The position numbers and the translations under genes were made by a program. Below are positions 43,791-53,282 of a stretch of 64,000 nt of DNA, piece after piece. Source of the stretch: Dehalococcoides mccartyi (GTDB taxonomy: Bacteria; Chloroflexota; Dehalococcoidia; UBA2979); NCBI GenBank assembly GCA_945865925.1, contig CAMBFG010000005.1, positions 62,001-126,000 on the forward strand, read 5' to 3'. The notes beneath the pieces were generated by a model. It saw nothing but the letters and a program-made list of their open reading frames with translations, ran no database searches and was not told the DNA's origin. Numbering within the stretch: the first letter of the stretch is position 1; each line of letters starts with the position of its first letter.

Positions 43791-45440
43791 ATGACGTACG
43801 CGTTCAAGGCTCGCGCCACCCGTCGCCGGTTCCTCGGCGGTGGTTCACGCCTCGTCGCGGGCCTCAGCGTGCTTGCGATCCTGGACGGATGCACCCGGAC
43901 GCCCGCCGCCACCCCCGGCGGGGCCGTGCCAAAGGTGCGCTCGCGCGTGGTGCTGAAAGAGAAACGTGGGACCGCCGGCAACTTACGCCTCGGCCTCGTG
44001 CGGTCGGGCGCGATCGGCGCTACCGGTGCGCCGGTGCTTGCCGACATCGAGTCGTTGCTGGTCCACGCGCGTCTCGTCTCCGTCGACCCGCGCAACGGCC
44101 ACGTCTACGGCGACCTGGCGACCGAGGTGGAACGGCCTGAGCCGACGGTGCTGCGTTTCAGCCTGGATGACAGCGCGCGCTTCCACACGCAGGGGAGCGA
44201 CCAGCCCCGTCCCGTCACGTCCGAGGCGGTGAAGGCCTCCTTCGAGCGCCGAGCAGCCGAAGGTGTCCCGCTCTTCTCGCAGGTCATCGAGCGCGTGGAG
44301 GCGCCGGACAAGGGGCACGTGGTGCTGCGACTCCGCGCTCCGTTCGCGCTGCTCTTTGAGTTGTTGGGCAGCGTCCCCGCCGCGGTGACCAGCGAGGCGA
44401 CGTACAACGGCCTCGACGAGCGCATCGGCGCCGGTTGCTTCGTGCCCACGGCCCGTGAGGGCGCCACGCTCCGGCTCTCCGCCAACCCGCTACTGAAGGG
44501 CGACGCCGCGCCGCGGCTCGCGCAGGTCACGATCTCCGGGGCCACCCTCGAACGTGACCTCGACCTTGCATTCGCGAAGGGCGACATCGACATACGACGA
44601 CACACGGACGAGGCGGGCGTGGTGATCGGGAGCGGACGGGAGGGACGGGCGCTGGTGCGCCGCCCCGCGACCCGGATGCGGGGCCTCGGCCTGTCGCTGG
44701 TCGGGAAGAAAGATGGGCGGGACGTCCGCTTTGTGCAGGCGTTCCAGGATCAGCGAGTCCGTCGTGCGCTCTCTGTCGCCATCGACCGCACGGCGCTTCG
44801 TCAGGCGGACAACGCGTTCGCCTGCGGCCCGGTGGGCCCGGCCCATGCCGCGGACGCGCTTCCCTCGAGCGACCTCGATTCGCACGCCCTCCTTCAGTAC
44901 AGACCCCAGGAGGCCGCGGACCTGCTCCGCGCCGCGGGTCATGAGGGCCTCGCGTTCACGGTCGTGTACCCGGACCTTGCGGGGATCCTGTCGCTCGCGA
45001 AGGCGGTCGGAGAGTCGCTCACGTTGGGAGGCTTCACGCCACGCATGCAGAGCATGCCCTTCGGCACCTGGCAGACCACCCTCGCGGCTGGTGACTTCGA
45101 GGCCACACTCGTCGAACTGACGAACCTCGACACCCCCGACCTCGGTTTGCGGTTGCACCAGAGCGGCGGCCTGGATGGGCGGTTCTCGCCCTGGGGCTAC
45201 TCGAACCCCGTCTACGACGCGGCCGTCCTCGACACCCTGCGCCAGTTCGACCCCGCCGAGCGTGCGACGAAGTCACGCGCCGCCCAGCGCCTCCTGTTGG
45301 ACGATGTACCGGCGATGCTGCCGATCTACGTCCCCGGCGAGTCGGTTTCGATCGCGAAGGGCATCACGGGGTACGCAGCGGACGCGTACGACTTCAACAC
45401 CGGCTACCTCGCGCGGGACTGGGCGATGCCCGCTTCGTAG
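43791..45440 (+). CDS. Tat-exported lipoprotein, ABC solute-binding family 5 (peptide/nickel type)
   Basis: The 549-residue protein starts with a Tat-type signal (ATRRRFLGGGSRLVAGL) ending in a lipobox (ILDGC). The mature part has the SBP_bac_5 layout: LATEVERPEPTVLRFSLDDSARFHTQG, TSEAVKASFERR, RRALSVAIDRTAL and the C-terminal VPAMLPIYVPGESVSI. It binds peptides, nickel chelates or similar compounds at the outer face of the membrane. No dpp/opp permease or ATPase genes are adjacent. ATG 43749 would add 14 residues. Confidence 0.88.
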   Translation: MTYAFKARATRRRFLGGGSRLVAGLSVLAILDGCTRTPAATPGGAVPKVRSRVVLKEKRGTAGNLRLGLVRSGAIGATGAPVLADIESLLVHARLVSVDPRNGHVYGDLATEVERPEPTVLRFSLDDSARFHTQGSDQPRPVTSEAVKASFERRAAEGVPLFSQVIERVEAPDKGHVVLRLRAPFALLFELLGSVPAAVTSEATYNGLDERIGAGCFVPTAREGATLRLSANPLLKGDAAPRLAQVTISGATLERDLDLAFAKGDIDIRRHTDEAGVVIGSGREGRALVRRPATRMRGLGLSLVGKKDGRDVRFVQAFQDQRVRRALSVAIDRTALRQADNAFACGPVGPAHAADALPSSDLDSHALLQYRPQEAADLLRAAGHEGLAFTVVYPDLAGILSLAKAVGESLTLGGFTPRMQSMPFGTWQTTLAAGDFEATLVELTNLDTPDLGLRLHQSGGLDGRFSPWGYSNPVYDAAVLDTLRQFDPAERATKSRAAQRLLLDDVPAMLPIYVPGESVSIAKGITGYAADAYDFNTGYLARDWAMPAS

Positions 45441-45452
45441 CCCAAAGGCCCG

Positions 45453-46783
<1,331 letters not shown>

Positions 46784-46787
<4 letters not shown>

Positions 46788-48022
46788 AGGCCAGCGCCCC
46801 AGCGCCCGGGGTTCAGCGTGCCGCGCGGGTCGAACTGCTGCTTGAGCGCAGCCACCAGCAAGCGCTCCTGCTCACCCATCGGGTCGACGGCTTTGCGGAG
46901 CGCCGCGGAGGCGACCTCGATCTGCAGGAAGCCGCCGCGCTCGACCGCCAGTGCGCGCAATGCCTCGACCTCCGAGGCGGCGATATCCCCGCGAGCGATC
47001 ACCACCCCCGCCGCGAGGTGGGCCCACGCAGCCATCCCGGAGCGTTCGAGGGCTGCGACCGTCGTCTCGACTTCGGCGGGTGGGATGCCGAGCCGCAGCA
47101 CCGTAGCGCCAGGCCCAGCGGCCAGGCGTCGGAGCCGCCCCCACGTCTCGACTGGTGCCTCCCCCGCGCTCGGTGCGAGCGAGCGCAGTTCACGCAGGGT
47201 GCGCTCGGCCGAGGCGGGGCTCCCCGCTACCTCGACGAGGACAGCGGGCACCGGCGGCAGCATGACGCCGTCTGCCGCACGCGCGCCGAGGACCGTGATC
47301 GCCCGCACGGCGAGGCTCGCGTCCCACACCCGTCGCGCGAGGTCGCCGCATGCCTCGATGTTGGCGGCGGAGAGGAGCAGCGTGCGTGTGACCGCAGGCA
47401 GTGGCGTGAGTTTGAACGTCGCTTCCACGACCACGCCGAGCGCGCCGAGCGCGCCGGTGTGCATCCGGTGCATATCGAACCCGGTCACGTTCTTCACCAC
47501 CCGGCCGCCCGAGTGCACGACGTCACCCGAGGGCAACGCGACCGCCATGCCCAGGATGAGGTCGCGCGCGGCCGGAAGGTGCCCGCGCCATGCGCCGCTC
47601 CGCGCGGAGGCCAGGAGGCCGCCGACCGTGACCTCGTCACCAGGGGATGGGTCGGTCGGCAGGTACTGTCCGTGCTCACGCAGCGTCGCCTGAAGGGTGG
47701 CGAGCGTGACGCCCGCCTGCACGGTGACCACGAGGTCTTCCGGGACGTACTCGATGACGCGCTCCAGCCCTCGGAGGTCGAGGGCGACGTCGTACCGCGC
47801 GAGCGGACGTCCCAGGCCGGTGGCCGTGCGAGCGCCGAGTGGTGCGACCGTGAGGCCCGCCTCGTCTGCGGCGTGGAGCAGCGCGGCGACCTCGCTGCCG
47901 TCGTTTGGCGCGAAGGCGATCGCAGGCGTGACGCCGTCCACGACATAGTGCTGGGACGAGCGCTCGAGATCCCTCGGCAGCGCGTGTCGCAGACGGTCGA
48001 GGTCGGTCGCGGTGGCGGTCAT
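46784..48022 (-). CDS. glcE: Glycolate oxidase FAD-binding subunit GlcE
   Basis: The 412-residue FAD-PCMH protein has VAPLGARTATGLGRP, DLVVTVQAGVTLATLQATL, VGGLLASARSGAWRG and GRVVKNVTGFDMHRMHTGALGALGVV. In E. coli GlcE is an essential accessory FAD subunit of glycolate oxidase. This copy is about 60 residues longer than the E. coli protein, with an extended Ala-rich C-terminal half. It overlaps glcF and follows glcD by five bases. Confidence 0.93.
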
Positions 48023-48027
48023 GGCGC

Positions 48028-49521
48028 TCAGACCGAGTCACTGCCGCGGCGGATGGCGGCCATCGCTTCGGCACCGTGGCCGGAGGCGCATCCGTGGCCA
48101 CCGGGGAGGACCTTGCAGGGGTTGAAGCGCTCGGCGCCACCGAAGGCGACGCGTACGGCGTGCATCGCGGCGAGGTCGGCGGGCGAGTAGATCCACTCCA
48201 TGTACGAGCGCTTCTCGAGACCGATCCCGTGCTCGCCCGTCACCGCGCCTCCGGCGTCCACGCACAGCCGCATGATCTCTTCGGCGCACTCGAGGACGCG
48301 CGCGGTGGCCCCTTCCTCGTCCGGGTCGAACATCAGGTTGGGGTGCAGGTTGCCGTCTCCGGCGTGGAAAATGTTGGCGACACGGAAGCCGTAGCGCGCG
48401 CTCGTCTCCATCACGCCTCGCATGACGGCCGGCAGCCGCGTCCGCGGTACGACGCCGTCGAGCAGGTAGAACGCGGGCGAGGCTGCTCCGATGGCGCCGA
48501 TGCCGACCTTGCGCGCCTCCCAGAGGCGATCGCGTTCGGCGGCGGTGTGTGCCACGCGAATCTCGCGCGCACCCGCGAGGTGGCACGCCTCCTCCACGGC
48601 CGCGCCGTCGGCGTCCACGCCCTCGGCGAGGCCTTCGACCTCGATGAGCAGCACGGCTCCGGCGTCCAGCGGGTACCCGGCGTGGATGCGCGGCTCGACG
48701 AGCCGGATGATCTCGCGGTCGAGCATTTCGAGGGCCACGGGGATGATGCCGCGCCGGATGATCGCCGAGACAGCCTCCGAGGCGGCCTCGACTGAGTCGA
48801 ACACGGCGACGAGGGTGCGGACGGCCGGCGCGGCACGCACGAGCCGCACGGTGATCTCGGTCACGATGCCGAGGGTGCCCTCGGAGCCGACGAACAGGCC
48901 GCGCAGGTCGATGCCGGGAGCATCCACCAGTCGTCCGCCGAGCCGGGTGATGCGCCCGCCAGGCAGCACCACCTCGAGCCCGAGGACGTGGTTCACGGTG
49001 GAGCCGTGGGCCAGCGTGTGCGGGCCGCCGGAGTTGTTGGCGACGTTCCCGCCGAGCGAGCAGACGCGCTGTGAGGACGGGTCGGGCGCGAACAGCAGGC
49101 CGTGAGGCGCGACCGCCTCCTGCAACTGCAGGTTGATCACCCCCGGCTGGAGCACGGCGACGCGGTTCGCGCGGTCGATCTCCAGGATGCGGTTCATCTT
49201 CGTCAGTACCACCAGGACACCGCCGGTCAGAGGCACTGCGCCACCCGACAGGCCGCTCCCCGAACCACGAGGTACGACGGGACGGAGGTGCTGCTCCGCG
49301 ATCCGGACGGCGGCGGAGACATCCTCGGTCGTTGCGGGGAAGACGACGACCTCCGGAAGCGCGCGCTCGATGGTGGCGTCGTACTCGAAGGCGATCAGGT
49401 CCTCCGGCAGGTGGAGGACGGCTGCGGCACCAAGGGCGTTCTGGAGGTCACGGACGAGGGCTGCGTGGCCCGCCGGGTGTCCGGGAGAGGCCGGAGGGGC
49501 GGCTGTGCTGCTCGTCGCCAT
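48028..49521 (-). CDS. glcD: Glycolate oxidase catalytic FAD subunit GlcD
   Basis: The 497-residue protein has a PCMH FAD domain (VVPRGSGSGLSGGAVPL, VAVLQPGVINLQLQEAVAPHGL, CSLGGNVANNSGGPHTLAHGST, GLFVGSEGTLGIVTEITVRL) and a C-terminal oxidase domain with the metal/substrate histidines in FHAGDGNLHPN and GEHGIGLEK. It oxidises glycolate or a related 2-hydroxyacid such as D-lactate to the 2-oxoacid. ATG 49521 is divergent from an SDR gene across 76 bases. It is the first gene of glcDEF. Confidence 0.95.
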   Translation of the reverse strand: MATSSTAAPPASPGHPAGHAALVRDLQNALGAAAVLHLPEDLIAFEYDATIERALPEVVVFPATTEDVSAAVRIAEQHLRPVVPRGSGSGLSGGAVPLTGGVLVVLTKMNRILEIDRANRVAVLQPGVINLQLQEAVAPHGLLFAPDPSSQRVCSLGGNVANNSGGPHTLAHGSTVNHVLGLEVVLPGGRITRLGGRLVDAPGIDLRGLFVGSEGTLGIVTEITVRLVRAAPAVRTLVAVFDSVEAASEAVSAIIRRGIIPVALEMLDREIIRLVEPRIHAGYPLDAGAVLLIEVEGLAEGVDADGAAVEEACHLAGAREIRVAHTAAERDRLWEARKVGIGAIGAASPAFYLLDGVVPRTRLPAVMRGVMETSARYGFRVANIFHAGDGNLHPNLMFDPDEEGATARVLECAEEIMRLCVDAGGAVTGEHGIGLEKRSYMEWIYSPADLAAMHAVRVAFGGAERFNPCKVLPGGHGCASGHGAEAMAAIRRGSDSV

Positions 49522-49597
49522 GATGCGACCGAGTGTAGCATCGGTGCCGGTCCGCCCTCGTGCGCCTGAGCGCGAGCCGCCCGACGAGGAGGCACCG

Positions 49598-50356
49598 ATG
49601 GACGTGCGTGGCAAGGTCGCGATCGTGACGGGGTCGTCCGCCGGCGTTGGGCGAGCGCTCGCCGAACTCCTCGCACGCGAGGGCGCGAAGGTGGTCGTGA
49701 ACTATGCCCACTCCGCCGCCGACGCGGACGAGGTCGTCGCGGGCATCCGCGCCGCCGGGGGTACCGCGCACGCCGTCCGGGGAGACGTCGGCGACGACGC
49801 GGACTGTCGAGCGCTCATCGACAGCGCCGTGAGCACCTATGGGGCACTTCACATTCTCGTGAACAACGCCGGGATGACCTACTTCATCGCTCACCCCGAT
49901 CTCGATGCGGTCAACGAGCAGGTCTGGGACGACACCTTCCGCACGAACGTGCAGGGCACCTTCAACTGCACCCGCGCCGCTGCTCCTCACATGAAGGCAG
50001 CCGGCGAAGGTGCCATCGTGAACATTGCCTCGATCGCGGGGGTGCGCGGGGTCGGCTCCTCGATCCCGTACGCGGCCTCGAAGGCTGCCGTGATCACGAT
50101 GACCAAGTCGTTCGCGAGGATCCTGGGGCCGGAGATCCGCGTGAACTGCGTCGCCCCCGGGTTCATCGATGGCCGTTGGCTGAAGGGCGGCCTCGGCGAG
50201 CGCTACGACCAGGCGAAGGCCTCCGCCGCCGCCGCGACGCCGCTGAAGGCCGTGGCGACGCCCGAGACGGTCGCCGACGCCATCTACGGCCTGATCGCGC
50301 ACCAGGTTTTCGTCACCGGTCAGACCGTCATCGTCGACGGCGGCGCGAGCCTGTGA
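49598..50356 (+). CDS. Short-chain dehydrogenase/reductase
   Basis: The 252-residue classical SDR has VAIVTGSSAGVGRALAELLA, NNAG in HILVNNAGMTYF, catalytic Ser-Tyr-Lys in NIASIAGVRGVGSSIPYAASK, and CVAPGFIDGRW. The substrate is unknown; FabG-like enzymes and sugar dehydrogenases look alike at this level. GAGGAGG precedes ATG 49598. It overlaps the CysQ-like gene (GTGA) and is divergent from glcD. Confidence 0.9.
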   Translation: MDVRGKVAIVTGSSAGVGRALAELLAREGAKVVVNYAHSAADADEVVAGIRAAGGTAHAVRGDVGDDADCRALIDSAVSTYGALHILVNNAGMTYFIAHPDLDAVNEQVWDDTFRTNVQGTFNCTRAAAPHMKAAGEGAIVNIASIAGVRGVGSSIPYAASKAAVITMTKSFARILGPEIRVNCVAPGFIDGRWLKGGLGERYDQAKASAAAATPLKAVATPETVADAIYGLIAHQVFVTGQTVIVDGGASL

Positions 50357-51180
50357 CCTCCGACCGCCCCATCGACCTCGGTGGGGCCGACGTCGATGCC
50401 GTGCGTGAGGCCCTCGAGGCTGCCGTCACCGAGGCAAACACGGCGATCAGCGCGGTGCGCGCGGGTAAGCGGGTGCGCGTCGGGCATAAACCCGGCGAAG
50501 GCCCGGTCACCGAGGCCGACTACGCGGCGGACGACATCCTGCACGAGCGGTTGATGCCTCTGGTCCCGGGCGCGCGCTGGATCTCCGAGGAGTCCGCCGA
50601 GGAGGCCCCGCTGCTCCGAGGCGAGCCCACCTGGGTCGTCGACCCGCTCGACGGCACGAGCGAGTTCCTGCGCGGGCTGCCGGAGTTCGGTGTCTCGGTC
50701 GCGCTCTTCGTGCGGGGACGCCTCGTGATGGGGGCGGTCGGGCTGCCGGCGGAGGCCTCGGTGCTCTCGGCGGTCATCGGTGGCGGCCGGCGGGAGACAC
50801 GTCGAGACGGGGTGACGCTGCCGATGCTCCCCAACGATGGAGTGGTCCGACGGGTGGTGGTCTCCCGGCACGACTACGAGCGCCGCCGGCTGCAGTTCCA
50901 GATCCCCTACGAGGTCTACCCCTGCGGCTCCTCCGCGGTGAAGCTTGTCCACGCTGCCGGGATCGACACCGACGTCTACCTCTCGACCGGGCCGAGGTCG
51001 CTCTGGGACATCGCCGGTGGTGTGGCGATCATCGAAGGGGTGGGTGGCACGCTGCTGCAGATCAACGGCAGACCGCTCGTACTCTCGCCCCAGCAGATCG
51101 AGGTGCCCGCGTTCGTCGCCGGCGCCCCGGCGGACGCGCTCACGCTGCTCAGACGCCTCGGCGCGCCGCTCGACGCGTAG
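50353..51180 (+). CDS. Inositol monophosphatase/CysQ-like phosphatase
   Basis: The 275-residue metal-dependent phosphatase has EADYAADDILHERL (EAD/D motif), ISEESAEE (metal Glu), VDPLDGTSEFLRGLPEFGVSVAL (DPLDGT motif) and LWDIAGGVAIIEGVGG (WD-x-A-x-G motif). The F-x-x-x-x-EF pattern after DPLDGT is closer to 3'(2'),5'-bisphosphate nucleotidases (CysQ) than to inositol phosphatases, but specificity is uncertain. The start is GTG 50353, overlapping the SDR stop. A strong terminator follows. Confidence 0.87.
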   Translation: MTSDRPIDLGGADVDAVREALEAAVTEANTAISAVRAGKRVRVGHKPGEGPVTEADYAADDILHERLMPLVPGARWISEESAEEAPLLRGEPTWVVDPLDGTSEFLRGLPEFGVSVALFVRGRLVMGAVGLPAEASVLSAVIGGGRRETRRDGVTLPMLPNDGVVRRVVVSRHDYERRRLQFQIPYEVYPCGSSAVKLVHAAGIDTDVYLSTGPRSLWDIAGGVAIIEGVGGTLLQINGRPLVLSPQQIEVPAFVAGAPADALTLLRRLGAPLDA

Positions 51181-51246
51181 ACGTCGAGATTAGCGGATCA
51201 CCAGTATTGGCGCGGTGATTCGGGATCCGGTGAGTGAGGACAAGCG

Positions 51247-51274
51247 AAAGGCCGCCGGCGTCCCGGCGGCCTTT
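51247..51274. terminator. Bidirectional intrinsic terminator
   Basis: AAAGGCCGCCGG / CCGGCGGCCTTT, a perfect 12-bp stem with CGTC loop, with T-rich ends on both strands. It serves the CysQ-like gene on the plus strand and the small basic peptide gene on the minus strand. Confidence 0.88.
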
Positions 51275-51278
51275 GCTG

Positions 51279-51297
51279 TTCTAGCGTCTCGCTAGAA
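51279..51297 (-). repeat. TTCTAGCG-TCT-CGCTAGAA inverted repeat
   Basis: A perfect 8-bp inverted repeat just past the stop of the small basic peptide gene and before the bidirectional terminator. It may stabilise the 3' end of that short transcript. Confidence 0.5.
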
Positions 51298-51303
51298 GAA
51301 GGG

Positions 51304-51387
51304 TTACTTCTTCTTCGCGGACTTGCCAGCCGGCTTCGCAGCGGGCTTGGCAGCGGGCTTCGCAGCAGCCTTCTTCGTCGCAGCCAC
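51304..51387 (-). CDS. 27-residue Lys/Ala/Pro-rich basic peptide (histone-H1-tail-like)
   Basis: Translates as a peptide made almost only of Ala, Lys and Pro, built from repeats of the form AAKP with a KSAKKK end and no acidic residue. Such sequences resemble the tails of bacterial histone-H1-like proteins (AlgP/HctB type) and ribosomal-protein extensions. GTG 51387 has GAGG eight bases upstream; GTG 51393 would add two residues. A TAA stop, an inverted repeat and a terminator follow directly, which supports a real short gene. It stands alone, without a domain; DNA or RNA binding is an inference from charge. Confidence 0.6.
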   Translation of the reverse strand: MAATKKAAAKPAAKPAAKPAGKSAKKK

Positions 51388-51582
51388 GTTCACATCCTCG
51401 ACTAGCCGGGCGGACGCCCGATTCCGAATGGGTCGTGGATCAGGGTCGGGCCCGACCGATCCACCCGCGCAATGTAGCGCGACTGATCGCTAGCGGGACA
51501 CGTCAGCAAGTGGTTGCGCGCAACTTTTTTCGTGAAGGATCCGGCGACCGCCGCCGGCCCGATCCGATCGCCGCGATCGAGA
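51388..51582. other. Intergenic region, no gene seen
   Basis: Between the small basic peptide gene and the methyltransferase. It holds short GC-rich inverted repeats and an isolated run of six T residues at about 51525-51530, but no frame, tRNA fold or promoter I can support. With the preceding 200 bases it is the longest stretch in the window without a conventional gene. Confidence 0.5.
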
Positions 51583-52233
51583 TCAGTCGCGCGACGCCTC
51601 GGACGGCTCGCGACGCGCGACGACCGCCCACAGCGGATCGGCGCCGCCGGGCGATCGGTCGATGACCAACGGCTCGCCAAGGCCACCCGCGAGTGCGAGG
51701 TACGTCGCGACCAGGCGCACGCGATCCTCGGCGCCCAGCGATTTCCAGACGGCGACCGCCTTCGTCGGAAACATCCGATGCGAGAACGCGACGAGGCAGA
51801 GCCCGCCCGGCGTGAGCACCCGGGAGACCTCGGCGAAGACCTCGATCGGCCGGGTGAGGTACTGCACCGATACAGCGCAGACCACGGCGTCGAACGAGGC
51901 GTCCTCGTAGGGGAGAGTGGGGTCGGCGTTCAGGTCGCGCACCTCGTGGTCAGACAGCCGAGGGTTCGCGCGGAGTTCGGCGGCGTTCATCCCGAGCCCT
52001 GCCACCCGGCTGTACTCGATCTCCGGCGGGAGGTGGCTCACCCAGGAGGACATCAGGTCGAGTACGCGCGATCCGGGAGCCAGCGTGTCGCGGTAAAGCC
52101 CGGTCAGCGCCTCGATGGTGGCGTCGTCGATGTGGGTGACGAGGCGGGGTTCCTCGTAGAAGAAGCGGTCAGCGGAGGTGTCCTCGCGCTGGAAGAAATG
52201 TGGCGGGAAAGGCATGGCGGGGCCGGAGGTCAT
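51583..52233 (-). CDS. Class I SAM-dependent methyltransferase
   Basis: The 216-residue protein belongs to the Methyltransf_11 group: APGSRVLDLMSSWVSHLP (motif I region, with LDLMSSW in place of the usual glycine-rich LDxGxGxG), GLGMNAAELRANPRL (motif II), PYEDASFDAVVCAVSVQYL (motif IV/post-II) and EVSRVLTPGGLCLVAFSHRMF. The opening FFYEEPRLVTHIDD and LDLMSSWVSH resemble a subgroup found in plants and cyanobacteria. The substrate is unknown. ATG 52233 lies 8 bases after the cupredoxin stop, so the two are cotranscribed. Confidence 0.84.
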   Translation of the reverse strand: MTSGPAMPFPPHFFQREDTSADRFFYEEPRLVTHIDDATIEALTGLYRDTLAPGSRVLDLMSSWVSHLPPEIEYSRVAGLGMNAAELRANPRLSDHEVRDLNADPTLPYEDASFDAVVCAVSVQYLTRPIEVFAEVSRVLTPGGLCLVAFSHRMFPTKAVAVWKSLGAEDRVRLVATYLALAGGLGEPLVIDRSPGGADPLWAVVARREPSEASRD

Positions 52234-52241
52234 CGGTTCGG

Positions 52242-52694
52242 TTACTCCGTCACACCAATCGTGATGTTGCCGTGGAGATTCTCGTGCCCCGGCGTCGTAC
52301 AGAGCAGTCCCACCTGGCCGCTCGCAGGCACCTTCAGCCGGATCAGCGTCGTCCCGTCGTTCCGAGGCCGCACGTAATACTCGGAACCTGGCTGGGAGCC
52401 CTGCACCACGAACGCGTGCGCCCCCGGCGCGCCCGTCACGACGAGGTCGAGCACGTCGCCCGGCTTCGCGCTCACCCCGGAGAGGTCGAGGACGCCGCTG
52501 GCGCCGCTCACGATCACCGTCCGCGTCGCGATCTCCGACTCGAGGGTGCTCGCCTGTGGCTGGGAGAAGTGCCCATGCGCCCCCCATGCGAACGCCCACG
52601 CCACGCCCAGGACCAGGCCGAGCGCGAGCCGCCGCGACAGCCGTCGAGGCAGCCGAGGCTGGCGCAGGGGTTCCGAAGGAAGGACGGTCGCCAT
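52242..52694 (-). CDS. Membrane-anchored cupredoxin-like copper protein
   Basis: The 150-residue protein has a basic N-terminus, one hydrophobic helix (LALGLVLGVAWAFAW) and an external cupredoxin domain. The copper ligands fit GAPGAHAFVVQ (His) and GLLCTTPGHENLHG (Cys, His), as in plastocyanin-like and nitrosocyanin-like proteins. A Met ligand is not seen after PGH, so the fourth ligand may be different (possibly the later His). It may carry electrons or bind copper outside the membrane. Confidence 0.83.
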   Translation of the reverse strand: MATVLPSEPLRQPRLPRRLSRRLALGLVLGVAWAFAWGAHGHFSQPQASTLESEIATRTVIVSGASGVLDLSGVSAKPGDVLDLVVTGAPGAHAFVVQGSQPGSEYYVRPRNDGTTLIRLKVPASGQVGLLCTTPGHENLHGNITIGVTE

Positions 52695-52722
52695 TGATCC
52701 AGCGTACTGCTCGATCGGGTCG

Positions 52723-53271
52723 CTACGGGACGAGGCGCGCTGCGAGGTCCAGGAGGTTCTGGACGCGCTCGACCGCCGGTGCGAGGGGAAGGTCGCGATT
52801 GCGGGGCCAGTCGCACAGGTAGACGTGGATGTCTGTGGTCTGGGCGAGCAATTGTGCCGTCCGCGCGTCGTCCTCGACATGCTCGACCGCACCGAGGCGG
52901 CGGAGCGTCGCCTGCTTGTAGTGGGCGCTGCCGAGCGCGGATCGGTTCACGTAGAGCGCCTCGAAGATGCCCTCGAAGTCGTGGTGGCGCAGCCACCAGG
53001 TGGGGACGGTGCGGCGGCCCGTCACGACCACGAGGCGTCTCACGGTCGCGAGGCGGAGCAGGGCCTCGCGAGCGCCGGGCATCGGGCGGCGGAAGTCGAA
53101 GCGCAGCCGGTCGAGGGGTTCCCTCACCCACCTCGGGTACACCTTCGCGGGGTGGGGTGCCTCGGCCGGGTCGGTGAACGAGCGATGGATGCCGAGGTTG
53201 CGCCCGAGCGGCGGCTCGCAGAACACTCCGTCCATGTCCACGGTCATCAGCGGGCGAGCATCGAGGGTCAT
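52723..53271 (-). CDS. HAD-superfamily phosphatase-like protein
   Basis: The 182-residue protein has HAD motif I TVDMDGVFCEPP (nucleophile and acid aspartates), motif II VVVTGRRTVP (threonine) and a motif IV-like VEDDARTAQLLAQ. It is a small soluble enzyme with a short cap; related proteins are nucleotidase- or 5'(3')-deoxyribonucleotidase-like. The ATG at 53271 is 12 bases after the Lon-like stop. Substrate unknown. Confidence 0.82.
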   Translation of the reverse strand: MTLDARPLMTVDMDGVFCEPPLGRNLGIHRSFTDPAEAPHPAKVYPRWVREPLDRLRFDFRRPMPGAREALLRLATVRRLVVVTGRRTVPTWWLRHHDFEGIFEALYVNRSALGSAHYKQATLRRLGAVEHVEDDARTAQLLAQTTDIHVYLCDWPRNRDLPLAPAVERVQNLLDLAARLVP

Positions 53272-53282
53272 CGGGACACGGC

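Noticed and set aside
51313-51386. The repetitive GCAGC/GGCTT stretch as a CRISPR or minisatellite
   Set aside because: The repeats are short, imperfect and explained by the coding of Ala-Lys-Pro repeats in a small frame.
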